In this document: one piece after another, positions 21,820-34,324 of the stretch
How positions within the stretch are numbered: position 1 is the first letter of the stretch
How the letters are laid out: each line of letters starts with the position of its first letter
NCBI GenBank assembly: GCA_019915015.1
Contig: JAHBBC010000021.1
Coordinates: 372,001-436,000 of the forward strand
DNA: 64,000 nucleotides
Direction of reading: 5' to 3'
DNA from: Auriscalpium vulgare
Taxonomy: Eukaryota > Basidiomycota > Agaricomycetes > Russulales > Auriscalpiaceae
Notes under the pieces: generated by a model
Told to the model about the DNA's origin: nothing
Seen by the model: only the letters and a program-made list of their open reading frames with translations
Databases searched by the model: none
Program-made: the position numbers and the translations under genes

Positions 21820-24017
21820 TCACTGGGTCAGAGAACTCCTCGCGCGAAGTTCGGCTCCCCTATAGTATATCCAGATAGGGAATGGTATACCAATCACGAT
21901 GGCCAGCCCTGCGAGAAGGGAGTTTCCGCCACCATTGCCGAGCGCAGCGTACATCTGTGAACCGAACAAGGGAAATGCGAATCCCAGCATGGAGCGCGCC
22001 ACCTGAGGAAATAATGTTGGCGTGAGTCGCCTAACGGTGAGCCGAATGATGGGAAAATGACGCACGGCGGCTGCTGATAGGGCCGAAGCCGCATACCTAA
22101 ATGCGTCGACAAGATATAGCTGGATTGGCAGACTGGCGGCAGCACTCAACAAAGTCTTAGTTGATGAACACGTGTGGACACTTACAATGTTGCCATGAGA
22201 CCAAAGCCAAAGATACCAGTGCCGATGATGGGCATAATCCAGTGTATCTGAGCCTGAGCCGACCAGCCGTACCAGCTGTCAGTGTAGATAAAGATATGTC
22301 AGTGGTATTGCGAATGAATGCCATGGTCCACTCACAAGAGCCCAACTGGTACGAAGAATGAACCGGCAATCAGCGCAGGCAAGCGCATTTCGGGCTCCCC
22401 CTTGCCACCGTTGCGCTCGGCCGACTGGTGATACCAATGAGCTTATTTCGCTGATCGCATGATTGGCTCACTTACCTTTCGGTAAAGCTGATTGCCTACA
22501 TGCCCACCGATGACCGTGGCCAACACGAAACCTATGCCAATACCCAAGTATGCCAAACCGGCAATGCCGGGGGTGAAATGATAGACGTCACTGAAGAGAT
22601 CTAGGAGGAAGATGAGTTATGCCACAGAGGTGAAGGGACACGGTCTACAGATACCGACCGGGGAAAGTTGCGAACATGAGATAGTAGATACCTGGATGTG
22701 AAGTGAATGAGCACGTTGCATTGAGAGGACTGTATTTTCTGATGCTGACCGTACATGCTACATGATTGTTAAGTGAGCGTGGACAAACATGGTAAGAGTT
22801 AAAGATCTTACAGGGCCATGTACAGACTAAGAATGAAGCACACAAAACTTTTTGCAAGCATCACAAACGGCCTTGCCAGGTTGACTGCAAGATGCCTCCA
22901 CTGGTCCTTGCCGTGCTCCTCCAGTAGATGAGGGTGCCTTCGCATCGCCTCTGCAGGGTCCATGGACTGAGATAGCCGAAGACGGATGATGGGTGCGTAA
23001 GTCTCGCGGAGAAGAGGCAAGCCAAAGACCGCCGCCAGCCCAGTAGTGGCAGTGATAATAATGAAGACGTATTTCCAGCCTATGGTCTGAGCGACGAACC
23101 CTCCAATGACAGGGCCGACTGCAGGCCCTGCAGCATTTAGGTGAAGAGGTCATTGATGAGATACGGATGGTGCCAATGAAGTGGCTTACCGATCAGTGGC
23201 CCGAGAGTGTACACCGCCATTGCTGACGCTCTGTCTCTCGCGGCAAACAGGTCTCCAATCTAAACGTGTAAGTTGATGACGGTCGCAAGTATTGTGACAT
23301 GATGGAGGATACATACCACTCCGCCACCAATGGCCAGTGGGGCGGCACCGACCCATCCACCTTGGAGACTATTAGACTACAACTGACGTGAAAGGAGGTA
23401 TGGACCTACAAAGGAAGCGAAATCCTATGAGAGCCCCAGTAGTAGGCGCAAACGCGCAACCAAGATTGAAGGCCAAGAATAACAAGTTGTTGATGTGCAG
23501 AATCTAACCATGGCACGAAGGTCAAAGCTACACGCCACGCTCCTGGAGGGGCTTACTTACCCACAACCGACCATATATTTCGGAGAGAGGGGCCCATATG
23601 AGTGGACTGATGGCAAAGGACAGCAAGAATATGGACAAAGTGAGGGCGACGATAGTTTCGCTCGTGATGGCGAAGTGCTCCGCGATGTACGGTAGTGCAG
23701 GAGCCATCATCGAACTCCCTAAAGGAGTGACGAAAGTGTAGAACGAGACCTACGAAGGATGCTCAGGAGCCATCAATTTCAAGTGGAAGGAAGCTTACCG
23801 CCGCGACCATCCGCCACTTCCTGCCTTTCGACCAGTTGCGTGGATTCTGTGGATCGTGGGCCCAATCCTCTTCCGCATTTTCCAGATCCTCTTCCTTGGT
23901 ATCGGCGGGGATCGCAGACCGGCCCTCCCCCCCGGCGGCGTCAGTCGACGGGTGCTTCTCCACTGAGGCTGAGACGGTCCCGGCAACGGAGGACGCGCGT
24001 CGCTCCGTGGACGACAT
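21820..24017 (-). CDS. MFS drug:H+ antiporter (DHA1 type)
   Basis: The multi-exon gene begins MSSTERRASSVAG with a hydrophilic acidic head ending in DPQNPRNWSKGRKW, typical of fungal DHA1 exporters. Membrane segments follow: SMMAPALPYIAEHFAI, VALTLSIFLLSFAISPLIW with APLSEIYGR (motif A region), RASAMAVYTLGPLIGPAVGP (antiporter motif C region), GWKYVFIIITATTGLAAVFG, FVCFILSLYMAL, GIAGLAYLGIGIGFVLATV and a last pair with LLAGLAIVIGIPFPIWIYYR. Such plasma-membrane carriers export azoles, polyamines or natural toxins; the substrate cannot be read from sequence. The 3' end faces NUP82. Confidence 0.88.
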
Positions 24018-24339
24018 CGCCGTTGGAACGCAAGAGTGGAAAAGCCAACATGATCGAACGGGAAAATAATGGCCAGTGATGACAAGAAACGGCTGGGGTC
24101 ATAGGCCCGGCGTCGCGAGAGTCCGTGCAAGTCCGTTGACGCGTGGACGTGTTAGGCGCCCTACTGCCCGCTTCGGCGCATTTCCGCAGCGAATATGACA
24201 GGTTCAACAGCTTCGGGCTGAGTATAGTATCAATTCTCATCGAAGAAGCCCGTCGGCGAACAAGTTGATGTATCGGTTCGGCCGAGCGAAAGCATTACAT
24301 TCACATAAGATACTAGCAGCCACCAGTGTTTGTTTCTTC
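24018..24339. other. Intergenic region between MFS gene and PRP5
   Basis: This stretch holds the MFS promoter and the PRP5 terminator region. No exon, RNA gene or repeat was recognised. Confidence 0.5.
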
Positions 24340-27300
24340 TCACACAACACTGTACCGGCCAGACGTCGCGGTTGGGTTGCGCATCTCTGCCTGCAGCGCA
24401 GCCGCAGATGCCTCGACGAGAAGCCTCTTGATTTCGCGTACCGCGTTCTCGACCTGTTCTCCACGGTCAACAATCACTACTTATGATTGAAGCAATGCAC
24501 ACTCACTCTGAACTCCTCATTGGACTCGATGAGCAGATGCAGCTTCGGTGGCCCTTCTGCTGGTGGCTCTTTCCCCGGCTCATAGTAGATACCTTTGTTT
24601 GTGACTGAGGCACCGGTCATATCAATGAGCTGACACAAAGACAACATTAATGTCGCTGCAAAGGCAAGGGAAAGGTAAGGCGACAGACCTGGACCATGGT
24701 CTCCTTATTAGTGACTCTCCATCTTGCTTTCTGCGGGTAGTCGTTGATAGGAATGATAGCGTGGAAGTCCGTGGCATCGGGATTGACTTTGCGACCGACA
24801 TCTTCAGCCTGTAGCTGAGCCTGAAGCGCAAGCTTCGAAGCGCGAAGCTGGGCGTTCAGCTTTGCGACAACACTGAGGGCCTGTTTGTGAGCTGGACTGT
24901 CTTTACCAGCGCGCGCAGCAGCTTCTTCTGCAGCACGTAGTGAAGCTTGCATCTTCTCCTCGTCCTTTGCGGCAGCTAATCGTCGGGCGGCGGCGGCAGC
25001 CCCGGCTACACCCAATTTGGAAGAATCTGGCGCGGGCCCCCGTCTGATCTCAACCTTGAAAGTGCCGAAACTCATATCGTCTCCCGGCTTCGGGGTAACC
25101 GTCGCAGCCTCCTCTGTGGCAGCCTTTTCCTCCTCTGGCTCGCCATAGGCCTTGCGCTCTGCTTTCTCACGCGCGTCGCGCTCCTTGTCCAGTCTGTCTA
25201 AACCCTTGCCACCGAAACCAGAGCCTGCAGCTTGCGCTTTACCGGACTTGACCTTCTCGAGGAAGCCTGTGAACTGCGTGAGGGTCATGTTTGGGGTAGC
25301 TAACAAACGACAGCTTACCATTGGCGAGGTCTTCAAGTTCCTTTGGCATACTCGCATTGCTAGCTTTCAGCGCGCGGTAAATGTCGACCGAGTAGCGATC
25401 CTGGTCAGGAGTGATGAACGTAACGCATGTGCCCTTGTTTCCAGCCCTGCCTGTCCGACCCGCACGGTGAACATAGTCCTCCATGTGATTCGGAGCGTCA
25501 TAATTAATCACAAGCTTGAGCTGCTTGACATCGAGGCCGCGTGCAGCGACCGATGTCGCGATGACGATGGGAACAACGCCAGATTTGAAGTCAGCAATGG
25601 TCGAGTCTCGATCAACTTGATCTTTGCCTCCATGCAGAGACATGCAGAGATACCCTTTGCGCATGAGTTCGCGAAGCAGATTGTCGGCGGCCTCTTGACG
25701 ATCGACGAAGATGAGTGTCCGAGCTTCGGGATCCTCGTTGTATAATTGGCCCAAGATCTCGAGGAGTCGGGTGAACTTAGTGTCCTCATTTCGCACCTCG
25801 ACGATTTGGTCAATCTCGGCGGCAACTACAGAACGGCCGCCGACTGTGATCTCTAGTGGCTTCCGAAGAATTTTGCGGGCGAGGGAATCCATCTGCTTGG
25901 GAAAAGTTGCAGAGAAAAGAAGGGTTTGTCGGTCCGGCCGGATGTTATTGACTATCTTCATCACTTGAGGTTCGAAACCCATATCAAACATGCGGTCGGC
26001 CTCGTCCAGGACGAGATAAGTGACGCGCTTGAGATTGGTGACACGACCAGAGTTGGCCGTGAGCAAGTCGATCATACGACCCGGGGTGCATACGATGATT
26101 TCCGCCCCCTTCTTCATGTCTGCGATCTGATCTTTGATTGGCGATCCACCATAAGCGCAGACGGCCTGCCGAGAAATTGGTGAGTCACTCCAACATGTAG
26201 AGAGAAATTACGTACGCGGAGACCGAGCACCTTTAAGAAAGGTTTGCAATCGCGGTGTATTTGGACAGCGAGCTCGCGGGTAGGAGTCATGACGATAGCC
26301 ATTGGTCCCTCCATTTGTTCCAAAGGACGCTGGTCCTTGATGTGTCTGAAGAGAGGTAGCAAGAAGGCGACCGTCTTCCCTGATCCTGTCTTGGCGACAC
26401 CGATCACATCGCGCCCCGACATGATAGCAGGAATTGCCTGCGCCTGGATTGAGGTAGGCGCCGAGTAGCCTAATCGTCTGATGACGTCGAGTCTGTGAAG
26501 GGTATGTCTCAACAAAGAATCAGCGTAGAAGGAAAATAACTCACGCAACTGCCGGCAGGCCGAAATGACTCCATTTTGTGACAGGTCGTGGACATTCTAC
26601 ACCACGAATCTTGATGCCGTCGAGCTCGAGACGCAGAAGCTCGGCTTCGTCGTCAGTCATGGCGGCGATATCAGGAGGAGGGTTATAAAACTCCTTGCGG
26701 AATGGTTCGTACTTGACCCGAGAGTGGTCAACGGTAGCCAGATCCTTCTTTTTAGCCTTCTTAGCGGCAAGAGCAAGGATGTCTTCGGGATTGAGCTCCG
26801 TGGCGTCCAATTCGTCTTCCACCACGCCCTCATCGGCGTCATCTGCACCGTCTTCGTTCATCCTGTCATCAAGTCGCTCACTCAAACTGCCAGAGCCTAC
26901 CATCTTCTTCAAGTCCTCCGCGTTCACCTTCTTGACCTCGTCCTTGACGCCGGACATGAAGGCATCAAGCGGATCGACTTCGTCGTCTTCTTCGACTACC
27001 ATAGTATCGGTGTCCTGAGTCTTGACTGGGGCATCCGTTCGACTAGCCTCATCGTCTTCGTCATCGCCCTCCAAGTCACCAATGTGGGGTCCCCCCTCGG
27101 TCATGGACATGTCAATGGCAGGCATATCGCTGAGGACCTCGAGCTTGCGGTTGGTTTCAACAGAGTCATCCATAGAAGGAGCCACCGTAGGTTTGGACGA
27201 CTTGAGGAGGTCGGTCTTCACGGAAAGGCCCTTGAGGCCGCCGAAGGCAGCTCTGTTGAGCGTGCCGGACGGCTTGGGGGCCGATGCTGTGAAGGCGAGG

Positions 27301-27879
27301 ATCAAGTGATGAATCACATATTATCAGGCCTATACGTGAATTGACTCACCTGGAGGTGCCGACTTCCCCGCGAGTGCCATCGCCTTTGCCTTTGCCTCGT
27401 CCAACGCCTTCTTTGCCTCCCGCTCTTTCTTCCAAGCCTCCAGCTTCGCCCTCTTTGCCTTGAGCTTCTCATCTTCAACAGGAGGAGTCGCCGGTTTTGT
27501 GTCGTTGGTGGGATGATCCCGAGGAGGGGTGGGTGGCCGACGGTCGCGCTCCCTGCGCTCCCGAGAACGCGAACGGCGACGGTCATCTCTGCGGTCGATC
27601 CTTCTGTCGTCCCGTCTATCATCTCGATCTCGTCTGTCGTCCCGCCTGTCGTCTCTCGGGTCGCGAGCCCGAGAGTCTCTGTAGCGGTCGCGGTCGCGGT
27701 CCCTTTCGCGTTCGCGTTCGCGATACCGGTCACGATCTCTGTCGTCGTCATAGCGGGAGCTAGTGGGCCTTTGTGCAGGGCGCCTGGTCGGCGAGGGAGA
27801 CCTGGGTGGAGAGCGATTGGAAGGTCTTACCCGCTTGTTAGAAGAGTCCGGGGAATATGACCTGTCCCTGCGCGCCATG
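24340..27879 (-). CDS. PRP5: Spliceosomal DEAD-box ATPase Prp5 (DDX46)
   Basis: The N-terminus [15 protein letters not shown] leads into a long Arg/Asp/Ser repeat region (RS/RD-like) and Lys/Ala-rich helices. Next is an acidic stretch with the Prp5-specific DPLD motif ([13 protein letters not shown]), which contacts the U2 snRNP, then the pre-helicase block [18 protein letters not shown]. The RecA domains show the Q motif ([15 protein letters not shown]), [22 protein letters not shown] in [34 protein letters not shown] and [15 protein letters not shown]-terminal KH-like end ([20 protein letters not shown]) closes the protein before ATSGRYSVV. Prp5 proofreads branch-site/U2 pairing in pre-spliceosomes, a fitting gene for such an intron-rich genome. 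Confidence 0.94.
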
Positions 27880-27948
27880 GTGGAAGTAGCGGTGAGAGCG
27901 ACAACTGTGTATGTAAGCACACACGCGTCTTGGCCCAAGACCACCACC

Positions 27949-29086
27949 ATGTCCACAGACTTGCTCGATCCTTCTGCACTTGTGTCCGCTCTCCCAAATC
28001 TTCTCTCGTCCAAGTCTCTCCCGTCGCCACATGATGGTCTTGCCGCCCTCGTTCACACCGCTTTCGTCGCCCTCGGCTTCCGTCTCATCGCCGTCGACGA
28101 TTCATCCCCTCCCAGCACCATTCTCAACGGCTTGTTGCCATCGGACTGGAACAAGCATCCAGGCAACTCCACCTTTAGATACCGCCATGAACAGAGCAGT
28201 CTGGAGTTTATAGTCAAAGTAGCTAAGCTCGGTAGCCGCACCGTCATCAACGCAATCGCAGTCGAGGTATGGCGCTCGCTTCTGGCGCCGTCTTCGTCTA
28301 CTCACAACAAGCGGCAGAGTGACAAAGCGGCCTCTCTTGACATATCCACGAACGATTTTGTGTCTCCATCCTTCTTCCCGTATGACGGCAGCGTTGAGAA
28401 CCCACCGCCCTTGGTGCACGGTTTCATCTCCTCCAACCGCATCGCGGACCTCATGAGCCAGTTCAAAATGAAGGTTGTCTCAAAGCTCATACCTGGGCTT
28501 CATAAAGAAGGGTATATGGAGGTTTCGGAAGCATCTGTCAGCGCAACCCGCGGCGAGCGACCGCCCGCCAGCGATCTCCGCGCGAGACGTCGTTCAGAGT
28601 CCCCTACTCGCGGGCCTGACCCCTACTTCCGTCTGCCTTCGCACATTCCTTCCCAAAACCCTTTAGAAATAGGGCGTCGGGATCTCGACCCTCTCGGTCT
28701 AGGCGGTGCTAATCCATTTGCACCTCCGCCGATGTTCCCTGGCTCTGGGGGAGATGGCATGTTTGTTGGACCCGATCATCCCATCTTCGGTCAGCGGGGG
28801 AGAGGCAACGGCGGTAACCCTATGCAAGGACCGTGGGGTGGCGACGGGTATCTTCCGCCAATGGGTGCGCCTCCTGGCGCGCGATTCGACCCAGTCGGAC
28901 CCGGCCTGGGACCGTTCCCTGGGAGGAGTGGATTCGGTCCAAGAGGCGGTCAGCAGCCGGGCCAGGGAAACATGCGGGGTCCGGATAATGATGAGTTCAT
29001 GCCCCCAGGCGCGGTAAGCGTGCCATTTGAAGGCAGCTCTGCTGCACAACGCTGACATGACCTTGTAGGGCGACATGTTTATGTGA
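27949..29086 (+). CDS. PI31: Proteasome regulator PI31
   Basis: The protein starts MSTDLLDPSALVSALPNLL and contains the N-terminal FP domain (HTAFVALGFRLIAVDDS; LPSDWNKHPGNSTFRYRH; SLEFIVKVAKLGSRTVINAI). The C-terminal half is Gly/Pro-rich with PI31 hallmarks NPLEIGRRDLDPLGLGG, HPIFGQRGRG and PPGARFDPVGP. An intron (27 to 28 kb exon, acceptor before the short last exon) adds only GDMFM before the TGA at 29084-29086. In animals the tail ends in an HbYX-like MYL; here it is M-F-M. PI31 binds 20S proteasomes and Fbxo7-type ligases and acts in proteasome assembly or transport. It is divergent from PRP5 across about 70 bp. Confidence 0.88.
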
Positions 29087-29324
29087 AGCGATGGTGCGAG
29101 CGTAGGGGAGTCATACGTAGTGTACTTGTATAGGATTGTATTCTCCATATGGTGTCTTATATTCAGAACGACTATCTTGTGATCCCATAAGGTCAAGCTA
29201 CGGAGACTAATGTGTTGCTATATGATTATGCAGTCCGGTGGCGTGGTCAGAAATAGCCGCCCGCTAGCAGCATATAAGATCGCGGTTCGATAACTCTAAG
29301 CCCGCCAGCACCCCCGCCCACGCT

Positions 29325-30272
29325 ATGCAGCCAACTTCTCCTTACCGTCGAGACCGTCTTGCATCGCCCACTCGTCGCAAGGCCCCCACCATACCTGGCT
29401 TCAGGGTACCGCCGAAGCCCAAGCCTACTCCCATCGAAAAGCTGACAGTCAGGGAACTCAGGGATCTCCACGCCAGGAATGCACGCATTCTATCTCAACC
29501 GTGAGTCCGATTTCCATGCACATTCTCCCTATGAAGCTCATCTTTCGCAACCAGGGCACCTTCGACCTCGAGCTACATCCCGCGCATACAGGTCGAGCAA
29601 GCTAGGATCGAGGCCCAGCTTGTCGAGCTTGAAGGTATGGACGAAATACAGTCCAGCCTGAAGAGCACAAGGATCAACGGCGACGACGACATGTCTGTCG
29701 ACCAAATTCCGGAACCCCCTACATCTCGAACTTTAGAAGCGAAGCGGAAGGCTCTATCTCGAGCGGTGTGTACTTCATCCGTCCTCAATGTCTGCCTCCT
29801 CTGACATACGAGCTATAGACGGGGAACGGCCAAACCGGCGGGTTCACCCTGCAGGAAGCAATACGCATAGAACAAGAGGCTCATGCCTTGGACATGGAGA
29901 GAAGGCAACGCTTATTGGAGAAGAGACAGAGGTCAGGACTACCGGGGGAAGGGGAAGTATTGAGTAGGCAAGAACGAGAGGATCGTATATTGGCATTCAT
30001 GTGAGTAAATGCGCTGTTCTGCTCTCGCGGCTCGGCCTGACTGTCTTTCTTTTGCAAGGAATTACAAGCCCACGGATTCCGACCTGGAAGATGAGGATGA
30101 GGATGATGGCGATGGTGACGAAAATGACCCAGCCAGCTGGTTCGAAGACGACCAGGACGATGGAGTGAAGGGACAGAACATCGTTGATCCAGACGTAGCG
30201 GAAGATTTTGACCTTTCTAGTGTCATACGAGTCGACGAGAGCAGGATGAATTTGTACGAGGGGCGAGAATGA
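29325..30272 (+). CDS. Conserved acidic protein of unknown function
   Basis: The spliced protein starts MQPTSPYRRDRLASPTRRKA, continues with GFRVPPKPKPTPIEKLTVRE and LRDLHARNARILSQP, then a helical section (RIQVEQARIEAQLVELEGMD; RTLEAKRKALSRA; TLQEAIRIEQEAHALDMERR). It ends in a strongly acidic block (DLEDEDEDDGDGDENDPASW) and MNLYEGRE. Four exons are joined by small introns. I do not recognise a named family. The alternating basic head, coiled middle and acidic tail suggest a nuclear or chromatin-associated partner protein, which is inference only. Confidence 0.65.
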
Positions 30273-30358
30273 CTAGGGTATTTTGTAATCGTCTAGCAGT
30301 AATTAGGAAAAGGAGGTTGTCCGAACTGCGCGTAAACTGATGCACCAGACAGCTCTCG

Positions 30359-33300
30359 TTACGGATCCCGGGCGTGCACCGGACAGCTCTTACCACGCTG
30401 CAACCAAGAGGACAAACACGCTATGCATCTGGTCAACAAAATGATTTAGCAGAATTTCAGGCTTAGACTTACCATTGTGGAAGCTGCAGAGACAGCTCAA
30501 GCGCGCGACCATCGAGTCTAAAACGCACTATCAGCATGGTCTCTTTCTCGAAATATACAATCCTAACCTGTGACGAACTCTTCCAGACAAATCACACCTG
30601 CGCAACGGCTCGTAAGCATCGGCGAGTCATACCGCCTTGCGACTCACATTCCATGCCAATCAGGGTGCTTTCGCTTGGCAGTCTGTACACGAGATATTTC
30701 GCCGACTGGGGAGAACGACCAGTGCCACCATCCAGGCATGACCTGACGTGGTCTTCTTGTGCCGCAGCCGGACCCAACTCCGCTAGGTTCTGGTTGCAAA
30801 CCGGACAACTATGGGTAGGAATCAGCTACGGGCACACCACCCACGCCTAACGCAAGGGCTTACTCGGCGAGATCACTCAGCTGGGAAGAACTCGCTTCTC
30901 TAGATAAACTCGGGACTGAGAGTCGAGCTTGATCGACGAAGATCCTCTCCATCGAGGCAACCCTGTTCTCCTGGAACCTGGTCGGAATGTGGACATTGAC
31001 TGCGTCGTGACAAGTCTGGCAAACCCGTTGAGATGACGCCGAGGCCGTCATCTCCGGGAAGGATGGATCATTGACGATGTCCGACGGATCGAGAAGAACT
31101 CGGAAGGACGAGCAGCGGTCACAGAAAATCCGTCCGCAGCGGCGGCAATGCTATGCAGAGTTTGAGAAAGTGGGGTATAATTTTATAACGGGCTTACATG
31201 CTAAACATAGACGAGCTTTAGTGTTGGGCGGTAGAAAGAACGGAGATGAAACGCACTCTTCGAAGCAGGAAGGTAAATCGTCGCTGACAGTCGCGGCAGT
31301 TTGGAACTTGGTGGTCGCGCTCCCAACGGGCATGCACCTCATGCGGTGTTGGAGATGTGTACTTTGGTGTAACAATTTTCTGGGGAGCCTCATGGGTAGG
31401 CACCCTGAACTCCGAGGCTTGCGAGAGATGTGGGGTAAGGTCGGTGGGTCCACGAGACGGAGATGGCCGACTGAAGTAGTCCGTTGTATATGATCGAATA
31501 GATGGTGCTCGTGGTGTCGTGTCAGTTGGAGAGGAGCCAGGGTAATGGAACTCTTCGTCGTCGTCGTCGTCGTCGTCGTCGTCAATAAAATCTCGGTCTA
31601 TCAAAAGTAAGTCACAGAATTTTTATGGTAGGATACTACACACCGTTACTGCTGATAAGCAAGCCCTGTGCTCCAGCGGCAAGGCGGCGGCGCTCAAGTT
31701 CACGACTATATGCATGGAGAAGTACCCCAGCCTGGGTCCTGCGCTCATTGTCCTCGTCGCCTTCATGCATGTCAGACGCTTAGAATTTGGACAATTGACA
31801 GGCGATCAACTGACCCAGCATGCCCTGACGTAACTCAGTCGTTGCTCGCTCCAATTTTGCGATGGCTCTTCGGGCCTCCACCGCAGAAACATTCCGACTA
31901 GGTGCATTGCCGTCGTCCGACTGCCCACCTGCAAGATAGCGGGCACGGGCCACATAATCCTGAGCCGAAGTCAGAGGATTGCTCGACACCGCCCCCAGTT
32001 CCTGCCCATCTGCGCCCCCAAAATCATTGATGGTGTCTTCAAATGACACCATGGTGCCATCTGAAAGCCAATGATAATAACCACCGTCGGGGCCTAGGAA
32101 GGGCAGTGGCGGAATGTCCAATCTCCGGCGCATAACCCGGACCCATCGTCGTCGGCGAACCCAGGAAGGCGTATGAACTGTCGAAGACCGATATCTCGAA
32201 CCACTGGAGCCTGATGCACCCAGTCCTGCAGCCACCGCCGGACCGCCTGTGAGCAACCGCTCGAGTCTTGGGGGAGGCTCTGGAGTCCATTGATCCTCGC
32301 GATCGTCGAAGCTCTGAGCATACTGCCAACCAGTTTCTGCGTCCACTTCGGGTTTCGTGACGTCCAATGTCCAGTCAGAGCTACGTAGATGGTTAGCAAT
32401 CCCAAGGAGAAGAACGTGTAACACGTACAGCCAGAAGTGGCTTCTCTCGGCGCCGTCCCTGTTCGCCATATCTTTGACCCCTGGCTTCGGAAGCTTCAGA
32501 GGATCGTCTCTCAGAGGGAGAAGGACGTCACTCCGCCAAGCGCCGACGAATGTTTGCCCGGTTTCTTCGTCGGCTCTCAGCAACTTGAGCTCAAAAGGTG
32601 GCCGACGCCCATGCTTGCCCAGTCCAGATGCTGAGAATTTGGGACGACCACCGGAAACTGCAAGAGTCTTTAGCCGAGTATCAAGCCGTTGATTTTCATA
32701 CAAAATCAGGGGCACAGTGGTATGAACAGCCAGCGGATCATATGAGATCGTGGTACCACGCCATTTTTCAGCTTCAAATCTCGAGAGAACCTGGCGACGG
32801 GTGTTGTTAGATACGGCCTACTGCTTCTATTCAGATCAGCGCACCTCGCAGATCCAGATTTCGAACACCGCTGCGGCGGCATCGTAGGCAGTCTCGCCCC
32901 AATTATTTCGAATCAACGGGTTCGCAGATTGCTTGGTGAGCAGATAAAGAACAACAGGCAGGTGGCCCTTCGAAGAAGCATTCACTACATAAAATGAGAA
33001 TGTGTTCCTCTGCGAAGCTCAGAAAGACTCACTCAAAGGTGTCCAGCCTCCCTTGCTCCGCAGGTCAACGCCTGGCACTTCGTTGACCGGGCTTGTCGCT
33101 CCTCCCTGCTCGCAAAGCCACCTCACAATATCCAGATAGCCCTGGTGAACACAAAGCGAGATATCAGAACATCGGCGCGTGGATCTGCGTACAGAGACTT
33201 TAGCACCTTAGAACACGCATTATGAAGCGCTGTCCAGCCGTCCGCATCCTGCGCATGGACATCCGCATTCTTGGAGATTAAGAACTGGATGACCGCCAGC

Positions 33301-34227
33301 CGGCCGTGGAGGGCAGCCTTGTGAAGTGCAGTCTAAGGAAGACGAGTGTATACATGTCAGCTTGGAATGAACAGCAGAGGCTAGCCTTACCTCTCCCTCC
33401 TTGTCCTCCAGATCAGGAATGGCCCCACAGTTTTCGACGACTGGAAGACGCCATCGTCAGAGGGAAAAAAGGGATTCTGGAAATTACCTACGCCACTTGA
33501 CAGTATTCAGGTAGCCTCGACTTGAAGCGGCATGCAACGCTGTCAAACCTGTCCGGGAAGACGCGCCATTCACCAAGGAGAACGGCTCGACATTCGTCGA
33601 TTGGGCGGCATTCTGAATCGTTCGCTTCAGTAATGGCAAGTCACCAGATGATGCAGCCGCGTAGAGCGCTTCCAATTGGGCAGGAGAGGGCTCTGCCAAG
33701 GACGGTGTAGAGTTCGCTGTCGACTCAGGGTGAACTGCGGCTTCGGTTGATGCATGTGGCACCAGAGCAGGTGGCGCATCTCGTCCGGCAGGGGATGCTT
33801 GGGGATGATGAAATTGGGGTGCAGGGATGGAATGGGCCTCGGACGAAAGAGTTGGCGCCGCGCTCGCCTTCTCCTGTCCAGCTCCCTCAATGAACCCCGG
33901 GTACACAAAAACTTCCTCCTCGTCTTCCTCGTCATCACGATAGCCATCCTCCGCAACTGGGTCGCCTGCATTTGGAGACGGGGGGTTGGTAGACGTCCTG
34001 GACATCGATGGATCTGACAAAGCTGACCTGCAGACGTGTTATAGGCGCACCAGCTCAGCATGAAAAGGAGATACTCACTCGTCAATCGTCCCAAGTGGAA
34101 GCCTAGTTTCTTCCATGCCTTGCGCCAGAGAAGTAGTCGTCGGAAAGAACCAAAGGTTGAGAGCGAAGTCTTTGCGGCAATTGAAGCGCTTGAACCCAGA
34201 CGTATTTGGATTGCTGGCACGTGCCAT
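30359..34227 (-). CDS. Ankyrin-DysF-FYVE-RING protein
   Basis: The start MARASNPNTSGFKRFNCRKD splices to a disordered acidic region, then ankyrin repeats (TGLTALHAASSRGYLNTVK; EGETALHKAALHGRLAVIQ; GWTALHNACS; TKQSANPLIRNNWGETAYDA). The middle contains a dysferlin/peroxin-like segment (SDWTLDVTKPEVDAETGWQY; TPSWVRRRRWVRVMRRRLD). A D9 tract precedes a FYVE finger (WERDHQVPNCRDCQRRFTF, LLRRHCRRCGRIFCDRCSSF). The end holds CPVCNQ and a RING-H2 (VICLEEFVTDSMVARL, CLCSFHNACLSSW, GKSCPVHARDP). FYVE plus RING recalls yeast Pib1, an endosomal and vacuolar E3 ligase, but the ankyrin and DysF parts are extra. The FYVE core reads RRHCR, not the usual R(R/K)HHCR. I treat this as one gene because the frames chain, but two adjacent genes remain possible. 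Confidence 0.68.
31554..31583. repeat. (GTC)n microsatellite coding poly-Asp
   Basis: About nine GTC/GAC repeats within the FYVE gene encode an aspartate run before the FYVE finger. It is a likely length-variable coding microsatellite. Confidence 0.85.
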
Positions 34228-34324
34228 CACACTCGAGCTCAGCGGCCACTGCCAGTGTAAGTACCTGTACCACAACAGACTCGTACATTGAAAGAAAGCT
34301 ATATTAAATAATTGAACGTCCTCT

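Noticed and set aside
27763..27948. Long plus-strand frame extending upstream of PI31
   Set aside because: It overlaps the PRP5 first exon in antisense; the PI31 start with the FP domain is the ATG at 27949.
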